Below are positions 10,846 through 21,160 of a DNA stretch of 64,000 bases, in pieces. The DNA is from Cristatella mucedo. Its lineage: Eukaryota; Bryozoa; Phylactolaemata; Cristatellidae. Every line of letters begins with the position of its first letter. Position 1 is the first letter of the stretch. Position numbers and translations under genes: made by a program. The notes beneath the pieces are model-generated. The model made no database searches, was not told the DNA's origin, and saw only the letters and a program-made list of their open reading frames with translations. The stretch covers positions 2,375,001-2,439,000 of the forward strand of contig WPIO01000061.1 of NCBI GenBank assembly GCA_009760855.2. Direction: 5' to 3'.

Positions 10846-11157
10846 CGACAACTACTATCCTGCTGCCGACTCTGGCTCATACATTCCAGCCGTCCTGAGC
10901 TGCTACTTCCATGCTACTCACTGCCTCAACTGCTCTCATGAGTCAGCTTTGATTCCCACTTTCACTCTGTTGCGTGAGATGAAGTCTCTTGGCTACTGAA
11001 TGCGAACCGAAAGTCGCTTAGGCTGTGAGAGCGCTATACAAAACTCTCACGTGTAACAATCTTTGTGGCTTTGAAGAATTACTGACGGAGATACACTACT
11101 CTACATAACATCTAACTGGGCAGCTTGGCAATTTTTCTGGTAACGGATGTATGCATG

Positions 11158-11440
11158 TAATAATAATAATAGTAATAATAATAATAATAATGCACTTGAT
11201 AAAGTGCCCTCAGAGAACTAAATCTCTCTCTAGGCTCTTAACATTTGCTGCAAAGGGAAATGCAATTGAATGATGAGTAATATCATGCTTGATAAACAAA
11301 CAAAATGAATAACATGGTTAGGGGTGACATGCACACGGTCAGCATGCAAATGCGGTTAGTGGCAGCATGCACAGTGTCAGCACGAATAATCAAGTCAAGG
11401 ACGAATCACAGGGACCCACTAAATGCTGTCCTAAATAGGC
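11158..11440 (-). mobile_element. L2-A LINE 3' end fragment
   Basis: A minus-strand (AAT)n tail with two interruptions, the hairpin (AAAGTGCCCTCAGAGAACTA), the L2-A 3' UTR words, and truncation at CTAAATAGGCGTGTT. Length and truncation point are practically the same as in the copy at 9484-9769. Confidence 0.8.
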
Positions 11441-11636
11441 GTGTTCAGTGCTGTAGCTCTTGATCTCGACATGGATGCATAAAAGCCACCACTATTGAAG
11501 AGCTGAGCTCCTTTATAAGCAACTGTGCTCGCCGGTCGGAGTAGATTTAGGTGCCAGGAGGGGCATTTAGGTGGTTTCGGGAATGGGAGACTGAGAAACG
11601 GTTTTAGAAGCAATGCCTCCTCTTTTTCTTAATGGT

Positions 11637-11820
11637 GCGACGAATTACCAAAATCCACCGCAATCTACCGGAACCCACCCAAATACACCGCAATCCACCA
11701 AAATCCACTCTAATTGGGCTAACAACGACACTAGACGTAAGCGTTGTCGTGCTCAAATTTTGTGCTGATATTGTAGTACACGTTCGAATTTATCTGCCCA
11801 CCAATCCACCCTAATCCACC
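11637..11820 (+). repeat. Left inverted terminal repeat with decamer units
   Basis: Successive 10-bp units such as GCAATCTACC, GGAACCCACC, CAAATACACC and GCAATCCACC run across 11650-11709, followed by the unique block shared in inverse orientation with 15385-15470. Decamers reappear at 11800-11826 and 11997-12020. Confidence 0.65.
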
Positions 11821-12145
11821 GCAATCAATTCTAGTTATCGTCAAATCCACCATAAATCTTTCCTCACACAGCTCCAAAAAGCAGGGAATATAAAACTAAG
11901 CTACGCATACAATGTACGAAGAAAAGTTTGCACGATTGCGCTCACACAATCTCACAAAGTCCACTGATAAAAGATTACGGTGGCCCAGGCCAATACTACA
12001 ATCCACCCCAATCCACCCAATGTACTGCATTTCACCTCTCAGCAAAAAATCCTGTGCGAAAAGCTCCTTTTTTGCTTGCAAATGACAGCAAACTCTGACA
12101 CAATTGCACTCACAAAATTCACTTGCATTGGCACTGCCGTTCTCG

Positions 12146-12220
12146 TGCAATGCACTGCAGTCGACTGCAGTAGCCCGGGCAAATACCGAAATCTACTTCA
12201 ATCCGCCGAATCCACTGCAT
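12146..12220 (+). repeat. Phased GCAAT core, left-side copy
   Basis: TGCAATGCACTGCAGTCGAC, then TGCAGTAGCCCGGGCAAATA, with the trinucleotide starts 10 bp apart, followed by CAATCCGCC-type decamers. It is the same core as the array at 13716-15300, separated from it by later LINE/SINE insertions. Confidence 0.6.
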
Positions 12221-12353
12221 GAAAAATCGAAATACACTGCACCGAGCTCCTGTATTTATTTCATTTTAAAGTTCACCTTGCCATGTGCACAATCGCGTAA
12301 AATAAAATTGCGCATTATCGCACTGTGGCAATGGACGGCAATCGTCTGAAATG

Positions 12354-12793
12354 TATCTCCGTCAGTAACTCCACAAAGTCATAAAGACCATGTGAGTGTT
12401 ACGCAGGAGAGTTTTGTATAGCCCACTCACAGCCTAAGCGGCTTTCGGTACGCATTCGGTAGCCAACAGACTTCGTCTCACGCAACAAAGAGAAAGTGGG
12501 AAGCATAGCAGAGTCTGGAGAGCAGTTGAGGTAGTGAGTAGCATAGAAGTAGCAGTTCAGGACCGCTGAAAAAGATGTGCCGTAGTCGGCAGTTGGAGAG
12601 TAGTTGTCGTTGCGTAAGAATTGTGGAAGCGAGTTCCACAGCCTAGGACATGCAGAGCTAAAGCTTCTGTCGCCAACTGTCTTTAAGCGGAGGAATGGGA
12701 CAGCTAATTTATTGTCTACACAGGACATGAGGGCGCAAACAGGCTGAAACTGATGCAGCAGTTCAGCTAGGTACGAAGGAGCCAAGCCGTGGC
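12354..12793 (-). mobile_element. L2-B LINE, 3' end, with GAAATG target duplication
   Basis: A minus-strand L2-B: the complement of the GTTAC/GTAAC hairpin and 3' UTR at 12360-12410, then the C-terminal domain (GLAPSYLAELLHQF, LRLKTVGDRSFSSACPRLWNS, SLLRETKSVGYRM). GAAATG occurs at both borders (12348-12353 and 12794-12799), a plausible target-site duplication. 5'-truncated. Confidence 0.8.
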
Positions 12794-12805
12794 GAAATGA
12801 CCTGC

Positions 12806-13562
12806 ACTGCTTGGTGAGGCGGTTGCTTTTCACGACCTCTTGTCTGTCATGAGCGTCGCAGTTGCCACATTACTCCACTTCTCGCCAACCTGCACTGGCT
12901 ACCAGTCAAGCAACGGATTGACTTCAATGTTTTGTCGCTCACTTTTAGGTCATTTCATTCTATGGCTCCAGCCTATCTCTTAGATATACTACCCCATCAG
13001 GCCAAGCATCGTACCACCCGCTTTTCGGAATCCAACAGTCTACAAATACCTCGAACAAACATTAAATCTTTTGGAGACCGTGCATTTAGTTCGTATGCTC
13101 CTAAAGCCTGGAACTCTCTTCCGACTTGCGTCAGAACATCCCCTGACCTGACCACATTTAAAAGGAACTTAAAAACACACCTATTTAGGACAGCATTGAG
13201 TGGGTCCCTGTGATTTGTCCTTCATGTGCTTATGCGTGCTGACACTGTGCATGCTGCCACTAACCACATTTGCATGCTGACCCTGTGCATGTCACCCCTA
13301 ACCATATTATTCATTTTGTTAATTTTTCAAGCATGATTTTACTTACCATTCAATTGCATTTCCCTTTGCAGCAAATGTAAGTCGCCTAGAAAGAGATTAA
13401 GTTCTCAGGGGGGCTTTATCAAGTGCATTATTATTATTATTATTATTACCTCGGTCCTGTGGTCGTAGGCTCGAATCTTGCGGTGGGTGATACTTTATCG
13501 CCACTGCAAGTGGTGTTGATAGCCGTAAAGTGTCGCTATACAAAAGAAGCTGCTAAATCAAC
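12806..13562 (+). mobile_element. tRNA-derived SINE, copy S2, split by L2-A
   Basis: The head TGAGGCGGTTGCTTTTCACG (12814-12833) stops at ACCTC (12835-12839); the rest resumes at ACCTC (13448-13452) and reads on through the B-box-like GCTCGAATC, the body hairpin CCACTGCAAGTGG and the end CGCTATACAAAAGAAGCTG. The middle is an L2-A insertion. Head and body align with S1, S3 and S4 on the opposite strand. Confidence 0.75.
12840..13447 (+). mobile_element. L2-A LINE, 5'-truncated, inserted in SINE S2
   Basis: A plus-strand L2-A from the CHITPLLANLHWLPVKQRIDF region to the end. The frame at 12932-13213 encodes the C-terminus (SFHSMAPAYLLDILPHQAKH, AFSSYAPKAWNSLP, FKRNLKTHLFRTA) without stops, then the 3' UTR, hairpin and (ATT)n tail. 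It is flanked by a 5-bp duplication, ACCTC. Confidence 0.85.
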
Positions 13563-13715
13563 TTGTATTTTTTTAAACTACCTCAATCCATTCTATTCTA
13601 CTGCAACTCGTCCTCAAATCACCATCACTAAGCACTATTTGACATTGCATATAGGAAAAGGCTCAGTTCAAAGTTCACCCACAATATTTCGCTCCATTGT
13701 GCACATGCGTTGTTA

Positions 13716-15300
13716 TGCAATCCATTGCAATCGACTGCAACGGTTGGTCCCATACCACAATCCACCTCAATCCACCGAAATCCGCTGCAATCCGCCGCAC
13801 GGCGACCAGAAAGCGTGCACTGGAAGCTCTAATTATGACTACATGCTGCTATGCTCTTCGGTTATTGTGTAATCGCATAACTGTACTGTAATTGCCTCGA
13901 CCATTCTGGAGTAATGCACTGCAATCGACTGCAACTGCCCTGGCTAGTACGCCAATCCACCGTAACCCGCCGAAACACGACCAGAATAGTACACTTTTAG
14001 CTCTAGTAGTGATTGCACGTTACTCTAGTCTTAGATTAGTGTGTATTCGCACAATTTCAGTGCAATTGCGTCGGCCATTCGGCAGCAAGTCACTGCAATT
14101 GACTGCAATGGCCCGGGCCAGCACCTCAGTTTATCCGATGCAAAATGCCCTGAAATTGGTGTCGCGGTCCTCCAACTTTGAATGCATGTTTTGTAAGCAC
14201 ATTGCTTAAAGTCAACCTCATCATTTTAAGCAATTCACTCGTACAATCTCGGGCAATGCATGGCAATCTACGGCAATGGCCCGGGCAAATATGGCAATCT
14301 ATTATGATTCATTGCGAATCACAGGTAAGTGACTGGGCCAAGATTAAGTATATCTTAACTATCACAGCGTACTGTGTTTAAAGTGCAACCACGTCCTTTC
14401 AACCAATCTAGCAGGTACAATTGCGAGTAATTAATGGCAATCGACAGCAATGACCCGGGCCAATACCACAATTCGCTGCAAACTGACGAGAAATCGGCAG
14501 TGCGAAGTACCAACTGTCATTACATGTAACATTCCGCTGCGTCCAAAGTAAAACCATCGCATTTTCAACAAGCTTTGCTCGTTAACTGTCAGCAATGCAC
14601 GAAATCCACAGCAATGGTAGGGGCCGAAAGGGTAATCGGAGGAAAATTGACAAGATTGGTTGCAATAAACTGCAACTCTCCTTCCCCATCATATGTACAC
14701 ATGCTCGTGCACATAATTTTTACCCATTGTGAGCGTTCAATATACGGCAATGCACGGCAATCGACGGCAATGGCCAGGGGGAAATAAGCCAATCCATTAC
14801 GGCCCATTACAAATGGGCTGACAGTTGCTGAGAGAAGCACCAACATTTCTTTCGTATCGCACTGCATTGCCTTCAAAGTGCAGCCAGATTCTTTTAAACA
14901 ATCGACAAAGGCACAATCGCGGGCAATGCATGGCAATCGACGGCAATTGCACGAGGCATTACAACAATCTATGATTGTCTGCTAGAATTACAAACAAAGC
15001 TGCTGGGAGAGGATCCAACTTTTCTAGCGTATTACAATGCGGGGTATTAAAAGTGCAACCGCATCCTTTCAGCCAATCGCGAGCGTACATTCGAGGGCGA
15101 TTCTCGGCAATCGACGGAAACGGTCTGGGAAAATACGGAAATCTCAAAAAGTTCATTAAAAATAGACTGAACGCAGCAGGGTGACGCTCGCATTTAGATT
15201 TCTTATTCGTGTATACTCTATTTCTGGTGCACCCAGGAAATTCAATTGGTAATGTCAGCACTCGGTTGCTGCAATGCAATTAACGGCAATGGCTATAGCG
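13716..15300 (+). repeat. Satellite-like array, ~172-bp period, 10-bp-phased GCAAT cores
   Basis: Ten diverged units have cores starting near 13716, 13912, 14085, 14251, 14427, 14591, 14746, 14921, 15096 and 15268 (spacing 155-196). The core is of the type GGCAATGCACGGCAATCGAC then GGCAATGGCCCGGGC; GCAAT recurs every 10 bases. A second conserved box (AAGTGCAACC....TTTCA.CCAATC) precedes several cores, near 14208, 14377, 14874 and 15050. Unit identity is modest, so the array is old. The open frames across it have no recognisable product. Confidence 0.7.
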
Positions 15301-15384
15301 GTGGGTTGCAGTACAGCCGTTCGGCGTCAAAGATCATTTGCACAAGTGCGCGTGGACACAGCCACATGAAAATTGGTGGACAGA

Positions 15385-15497
15385 TACATTCGAACGTGTA
15401 CTACAATGTCAGCTCAAAGTTTAGCTCGGCAAAGCTTACGTCTGGTCATTGGTAGCCTAATTAGAGTTGATTGAGGTGGATTTTGGCAATTCGTTGA
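15385..15497 (-). repeat. Right inverted terminal repeat
   Basis: The complement reads CGAATTGCCAAAATCCACCT, then TCTAATTAGGCTACCAATGA, and later ATTGTAGTACACGTTCGAAT, matching the left end at 11640-11800 with a handful of changes. It lacks the decamer expansion present on the left. Confidence 0.65.
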
Positions 15498-15544
15498 ACC
15501 CCTCTTTAATAGCCGGAAAGATTGTAGTAATAACTGGAATTACT

Positions 15545-16310
15545 TGTAAGAATAATAGTACTAGCACATTTTTAAAGAACCAAATCTCTCGCTAGGTTTT
15601 TAAATATGCTGCAAGGGATGTATGTCAATATAGTTAGAGCTAAAATGCACAGCGTCGGCATGTTTGAGTACACGTAAGATAGTTTGTGTGGATCCAGAAA
15701 ACGCTACAGGGAAGATGCGCTTTTAGCTTCTTTTTAAATGTCGTCAGGGTATGCCATGGCATAAGTCGGGAGTGAGTTCCACTGTTGGGAGCGTACAAAT
15801 TGAAGACACGGTCTCCATTGGATTCGAGGTTGGTTCGAGGCACAGCTAAGCGATTTTAGTCAGAACAGCAAGTGGCACAATGCCTAGATTGGCTGGGAAG
15901 CGGTTCGGATAGGCTGGCTAGAGAAAGAGAATGAAGGAAAATAAAATTCAGTGACAGAATCTTGAAGTCTATATGCTGCTTAATGGGAAGCGAATGCAAG
16001 TCGAGGAGAAGTGATGCAAATCGGATACTGTGAAGATCACGATTGATAAGCCTAAAAGCAGAATTGTGGACTAACTCTTAGTGCCTTATTGCACATGCCA
16101 CAAGACCTGCTAGTAGCGAGTTCTAGAAGTTGCCACAGGATGTCATAAATGCACAGACAAACTTGGAAATGGCACCCCTATCAATGCGTGCCCGAATTTT
16201 TTCAAGGTTACTTGGCTGAAAGTAGGAAGACGTCATTGCGTGCAGATGTGGTCGTCTAGTGAAAGGTTACGTAGGAGATGAACATTTGGATTTAGCACAG
16301 ACGCTATGGG
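15545..16310 (-). mobile_element. Diverged L2-A-type LINE
   Basis: A minus-strand, older L2-A-like copy: a tail with CAAATCTCTCGCTAGG, a 3' UTR with TGCACAGCGTCGGCATG, then coding remnants PRTNLESNGDRVFNLYAPN (15780-15840), and further upstream the AFVTS-like and HLLL regions up to about 16290. Frame broken throughout. Confidence 0.6.
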
Positions 16311-16315
16311 AGATA

Positions 16316-18375
16316 TAATGTAATGTACCTCCGTCTGTAACTCCACAAAGTCATACAGACCATGTGGGTGTTACGCAGGGGAGTTTTGCAAAGCGCACTC
16401 ACTGCCTAAGCGGCTTTTGGCACGCATTCGGTAGCCAACAGACTTCGTCTCACGCAGCAAAGAGAAAGTGGGAAGCATAGCAGAGTCAGGAGAGCTTTTG
16501 AGGTAGTGAATAGCTTGGAAGTAGCAGCTCAGAATCGCTGAAAACGATGAGCCATAGTCAGCAGTATGAGAGTAGTTGTCGTTGCATAAGAATTGTGGAA
16601 GCGAGTTCGACAGTCTATGACCTGCAGAGCTAAAGCTTCTGTCGCCAACGGTCTTTAAGCAGAGGAATGGGACAGCTAATCTATTGTCCACACAGGACCT
16701 CAGGGCACAAACAAGCTGAAACCGATGAAGCAGTTTAGCTAAGTACGAAGGAGCCAAGCTGTGGCGGGCCTTGAGGTTCAGCTTAAGAACCTGGCTCCGA
16801 ATCAGTTGGTCAACCGGCATCCACATGAGCTCTTTTAGCAAAGGAGACACGTGCTCAAACCACTGGGACTTGAAGACTAGCCTTGCAGCCATATTCATAG
16901 TCAGCTGCAGTGGCCTAATCGCCTTTTTTGATACCCCAACCAATAGGGAATTGCAATAAACAAGCCAAGACAGAACAGAGGAGCTAGTTAAATGTTTTGC
17001 AAGCCACTATGGAAGACAGCTCCTAATCTTGGATAGGGATAAGACGTGATGGCTAGCGGCAGAAGGAGTCTTCTGAATGACCCTTTTAAAGTTGAGGCAG
17101 TTTTCATAAACGACTCCTACATTTCGAGCACGCGGTGATGGTCGCACAACAGCATCACATATTAGAAGAGCAAAGCCTTTTAATCCAGCCACACGCTTAG
17201 GGTGTCCTATCAGCAGTAGTTCGGTTTTATCGTCGTTGGATTTCAGGGAGTTTTCTGACATCCAGGATCGAATATCGGCGAGGCAAGCATTCAATTTTTC
17301 AGTTGCTGCAGCATAATCCGACGGTTTGAATGACAATTAAAACTGAGTATCGTCAGCATAAAAGTGATATCTTATTCCATGGGCCTTAATCACTTTTCCC
17401 AGAGGTTGTGTATAAATGGAGAACAGCAAGAAACCAAGGAACAGGCCCTTGAGAGACTCCACAGATGACTCTTCTCGTGTGTGAGACCTAATCGCCACAC
17501 GACACGGATTTGAACACGACCAGACAAGTACGATTTAAACCAGGCCAGTGCTTCTTCTGCTAGACCGATCGTTGTTCTTAATCATTCAAGAAGAACATCG
17601 TGATTAATGGTGTCGAAGGCAGCAGACAGATCTAGCAGAGCTAGGGCAGTGACATTTCCGTCGTCGTTGCCATGTAGAATGTCACTGTTAACACGGAGGA
17701 GAGCAGTTTCAGCTGAGTGCTGCCTCTTGAATCCTGATTGAAATGATTCTAAAATTTTATTATTTTCAATATGTTCAACCAGCTGCTTAGCAAAATTTTT
17801 TTCAAGAATCCGACAGGAAAGGAAGAAGGGAAACATGGTGATAGTTTGCAAAGACCTCTGTATCTAATCCAGGCTTTGTAAGTATGGGTCTAACGATTGC
17901 AGATTTGAAGGACTTGGGGACGACCCCTTTTCCCAGAGACACTTAAAAATCTTCGTTATGGCAGAGCTTAGTTGGGCTGCCAGTGAAGACCACAGAAATG
18001 AAGCTATAAGGTCTTCAAGAGACGAGCTCTTTTTGCTTGACCTTATTAAGGTAGCAAAATCGCATGTAGAAACCTCGGAGAATCTTGTGAAGAAGGTCAC
18101 AGGTTGTGCAGCCGCGATTGCTTTATACGGAAGGGGGCTTAATAGAGGGACAAATGTGCACAATTTTTTAAGTAAATAATGCTGAAAAACCTTTGGTTGA
18201 GTCCCTAATATCTGGGGAGTCAGACCTCTCAGCATTGGCCAGTAAATGGTTTCTGTCTTATAAATTTGTTTAGGCTCCGACTGGCAGGAATTCAGCTTTC
18301 GGATGAAAAGAGAAGCCCGGACTTTGATAAGCTTTCCGCTGTAAATTCGAAGGAAGTCCCTGAAATTTGTTCTTC
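16316..18375 (-). mobile_element. L2-B LINE, 3' two-thirds, split by L2-A
   Basis: A minus-strand L2-B read from 18375 down to its 3' end at 16316: linker, RT (17582-17851 with QSGFKRQHSAETALLRVN and ALALLDLSAAFDTINHDVLLE), palm (17007-17336, DDKTELLLIGHPKRVAGL) and C-terminal domain (16371-16943). Frames are interrupted between these parts. The 3' end carries the GTAAC hairpin and ATTACAT tail. The 5' continuation is at 19696-19965, beyond an L2-A insertion. Confidence 0.8.
16371..16943 (-). pseudogene. L2-B ORF2 C-terminal domain fragment
   Basis: 190 codons covering the region downstream of the RT thumb: VGVSKKAIRPLQL, AARLVFKSQWFEHVSPLL, ARHSLAPSYLAKLLHRFQ, LKTVGDRSFSSAGHRL and the C-terminal SLLRETKSVGYRM. 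It is the longest uninterrupted example of this domain for L2-B in the window, and useful as a reference for the family. The N-terminal RT part is in other frames, so it is not functional. Confidence 0.75.
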
Positions 18376-19695
18376 TAGAGCGTCTCTCATCTCACCTGGG
18401 CATCACTGGCACTGCTCTGCAGTGGTTCAGGTCCTATCTCAGTGGGAGACTCCATAGTATCGACGTGAATGGACAAAGATCATCTGAAGTACCTCTGAAA
18501 TATGGTGTACCTCAGGCCTCCGTGCTAGGTCCGGTTCTTTTCACGGTTTATACTCTGCCTCTTGCTGATGTGATTGCCAAGCACAATCTCGGCTTTCACT
18601 TCTATGCGGAGTACACTCAGTTGTACCTTTGCTTTGATCCCTCCCAGCCTTCGAGCACCTCAAATTCTCTAAACTCACTTGCTGCATGTATTGATGACTT
18701 GTGCATATGGATGGCAGCAAATTTTCTAAAAATTAACGATTATAAAACTAACTTCTTAGTTATTTGCAAACCCAGTGTGATTCACAAATTGGAAAGGCTG
18801 ACGCTCAAAATTGGCTCTGCCAGCATATCTCCAGTTGAATCCGGTCGTAATCTAGGTGTCATATTCTAAAGCGATCTCTCGTTAGACGACCGTATCAGCT
18901 CGACAGTCAAATCTGCCTATTTTCAGCTTCACAACGTTGCTTAAATTCGAGCTTGTTTAGATAAGGATACCGCGTCCAAGTTGGTCAATGCATTCGTGAC
19001 ATCCCGTCTCGACTTCTGCAACTCACTGCTTACTGGCCTACCAGCATGTGCGATCAGGCGATTGCAGCTGGTGCCAAACTACGCAGCTAGGCTTGTATGC
19101 CATGAGCGTTGCAGTTGCCACATTACTTCACTTCTCGCCGACCTGCACTGGTTACCAGTCAAGCAACGGATTGACTTCAAGATTTTGTCGCTCACTTTTA
19201 GGTCATTTCATTCTATGGCTCCAGCCTATCTCTTAGATATACTACCCCATCAGGCAAAGCATCGTACCACCCGCTTTTCGGAATCCAACTGTCTACAAAT
19301 ACCTCGTACAAACCTTAAATCTTTTGGAGACCGTTCGTATGCTCGTAAAGCCTGGAAATCTCTCCCGACCTGGGTCATAACATCCCCTGACATGACCACA
19401 TTTAGAAGGAACTTAAAAATACACCTAGTTAGGACAGCATTAAGTGGGTCCCTATGATTCGTCCTTCATGTGCTTATTCGTGCTGACACTGTGGATACTG
19501 CCACTAACCACATTTGCATGCTGACCCTGCGCATGTCACCCCTAACCATGTTATTCATTTTGTTTGTGTATCAAGCATGATTTTACTCACCATTCAATTG
19601 CATTTCTATTTGCAGCAAATGTAAAGCGCCTAGAGAGAGTGTAAGTTCTCTAAGGGCTCTTTATCAAGTGCATTATTAATATTATTATTATTATT
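18376..19695 (+). mobile_element. L2-A LINE, 5'-truncated, inserted in L2-B
   Basis: A plus-strand L2-A starting in the RT (FSSRASLISPGHHWHCSAVVQ, in a shifted frame). It continues through 18465-18869 ([28 protein letters not shown]), in which the catalytic YADD is changed (YAEY), then 18981-19457 (C-terminal domain), 3' UTR, hairpin and ATT-type tail. L2-B sequence resumes at 19696. The altered catalytic motif and stops make it inactive. Confidence 0.8.
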
Positions 19696-19965
19696 GGCAT
19701 CAGACCCTGATTTCTGGAAACGAAGTTCAACCTGAACTAAACCCGGTGCATCTTTAGGAGTTTTTTTGTAAATTGAAAGGAATCTGCATGACTTTGAACA
19801 CGGATAGAATGAACGGGAGCATGCTTGTCAAGAGCACTCCCGAGTTTCATGTTCATGGCATCAGTAAGGGTATCGAGGCTGCCGGTCGAGTCTGAACGTA
19901 GATCAAGAAGACCTGCATCACAAACAGATTTCAAAACTTTTCTATGTCAATGCTTGACGAGTCCA
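19696..19965 (-). mobile_element. L2-B LINE, 5' continuation of the 16.3-18.4 kb copy
   Basis: The minus strand encodes SVCDAGLLDLRSDSTGSLDT, LTDAMNMKLGSALDKHAPVH and RVQSHADSFQFTKKLLKMH, the linker between endonuclease and RT in L2-B, matching 55870-56065. Together with 16316-18375 it forms one element. Confidence 0.75.
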
Positions 19966-20107
19966 TTTTGAAGGATAAGTTGTTTAGTTTATGAGTAACG
20001 GTTAACCCGTGACTTACAACTTTTAGTTATTGCCATTCAGTTCAAGCAATTCAGTATCCACTGGAGTAGGGACTTTCTCAAATTGAATACAATATAATGC
20101 GTATGTA

Positions 20108-20240
20108 CGAGGCCTAAGAGAATTTAATCTTTATTCAAATGGTTCACATATACCGCAGGGCTCGAGCCCTCCACCAAGTCATTAAACGTATTTACCTTAA
20201 CTTTGGTGGTTAAATCTGAGCACCTTAACCCCTGGGCAAT
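20108..20240 (-). mobile_element. SINE-C, long copy with tRNA-like head
   Basis: The minus strand reads CCCAGGGGTTAAGGTGCTCA (A-box-like), further AGGGCTCGAGCCC (B-box-like), then TATATGTGAACC and AATAAAGATTAAATTCTCTT, the same tail as in the 41174, 51173 and 43950 copies. The head looks tRNA-derived and the tail resembles the L2 hairpin. Diverged. Confidence 0.5.
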
Positions 20241-20244
20241 GCAT

Positions 20245-21160
20245 GACAATGAAGCTAACCGTACTAGTTATGGGCAAACCAAGTGTATGGTCAAAATTGG
20301 CTATGTCAGCACGTCTCCAGGTTCATTTTCACGTATGTAAGTGTGCTATTCCAAAGCAACATATCACTAGACGGTCGCTTGAGATCCTCAGTTAAGTCTG
20401 ACTCAGTTAAATAAGACCTTCCCCATGTAATATTTCTTAAATTTAGATTCGTTTAAACAGGGATACTACATAAAAATTGGCCTTCACATTTGTGACATCC
20501 AGTCTCGAAATCTGTAACTCATTTAGTAATCGTCTAACGGCTTGTGCACTTAGGCGCTTATAGTTGGTGTGTTACTCTCTAGAAAAACTTTTTATTTCGC
20601 GAGCGTCGCTGTTGCCACATCGCACTACTTCTTGCCAACCTGCACTGGCCATTAACCAAGCAGTGTAGCGACTTTGACGTTTCGTCACTTACTTTTAGGT
20701 TCATTCCATTCTCAGGCTCCAGCTAACCTACTAGAACTATTCATAAACTAGCCTAGGCATCACATTGCCCGCGTTTCCAACTTCGATCTTATAACTTTGC
20801 CTCGAACTAACTTCAAATGCTTTGGATACAGTGTCTTCTGTTCGTATCTTCTCCTAAAGTCTGGAACTCACTCTCGATTGATATCACAACACCCCCCCCC
20901 GACGTTTTCTGATAGCACTTGGTGGGTGCTCGTGATTTGGTTTTGTGTGCTCATGCCTGTGTGAATGCTGCCACTAACGACATTTGCATGCTGACCTTTG
21001 CATGTCACCTCTAATCATGTTATGCTTACTGTCATTGAGCGTGCTATCATTAATCCTTCGATCGTGCTTCTTACTTAGCATCAGATATAAAGTGCCTAGA
21101 AATAGATTGAGGTCTCTAAGGGCGAGATAACAAACGTATTATTACTATTATTATTACTAC
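20245..21160 (+). mobile_element. Old L2-A-type LINE
   Basis: A strongly decayed plus-strand copy: TACTAGTTATGGGCAAACCA, GCACGTCTCCAG, CTTGCCAACCTGCACTGGCC, then a tail with AAAGTGCCTAGAAATAGATT and ATTATTACTATT. Frames are destroyed; indels are common. Confidence 0.65.

Larger units (their letters stand above)
6140..11097 (+). mobile_element. L2-B LINE, composite copy broken by four insertions
   Basis: Pieces of one plus-strand L2-B read in order: 6140-6266 (linker before RT, matching 56020-56150), about 8466-9483 (linker and RT, including the AFDT region and palm, with frameshifts), 9770-10084, 10253-10427 and 10846-11097 (C-terminal domain and 3' UTR ending at ACGGAGATACACT). Between them sit a hAT transposon, an L2-A 3' end, a tRNA-SINE and an unidentified 0.42-kb insert. 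The collinearity with the better copy at 54.7-57.2 kb and with other L2-B 3' ends shows this was once a single element. Many stops, dead. Confidence 0.7.
11637..15497. mobile_element. Candidate TIR element carrying ~172-bp phased repeats
   Basis: The left end 11637-11805 and the inverted right end 15385-15497 match over roughly 110 bp: CGAATTACCAAAATCCACC against CGAATTGCCAAAATCCACC, then TCTAATT-GGCT, AGACGTAAGC and the block ATTGTAGTACACGTTCGAAT in both. The left arm has about 50 extra bases made of 10-bp NNAATCCACC units. The interior holds about 11 copies of a GCAAT-rich core spaced 155-196 bp, and no transposase frame. An L2-B, a SINE and an L2-A have since inserted at 12354-13562; without them the element is about 2.65 kb. 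The flanks CCTCTTTTTCTTAAT (left) and CCTCTTTAAT (right) might be a decayed target duplication. It is probably non-autonomous; superfamily unknown. Confidence 0.6.

Noticed and set aside
13700-15300. Short proteins encoded in the satellite-like array
   Set aside because: The open frames of 65-150 codons follow the repeat structure, differ in frame between units and have no motif.
18981-19457. Independent cellular gene
   Set aside because: It matches the L2-A C-terminal domain of several other copies and ends in the L2-A 3' UTR and tail.
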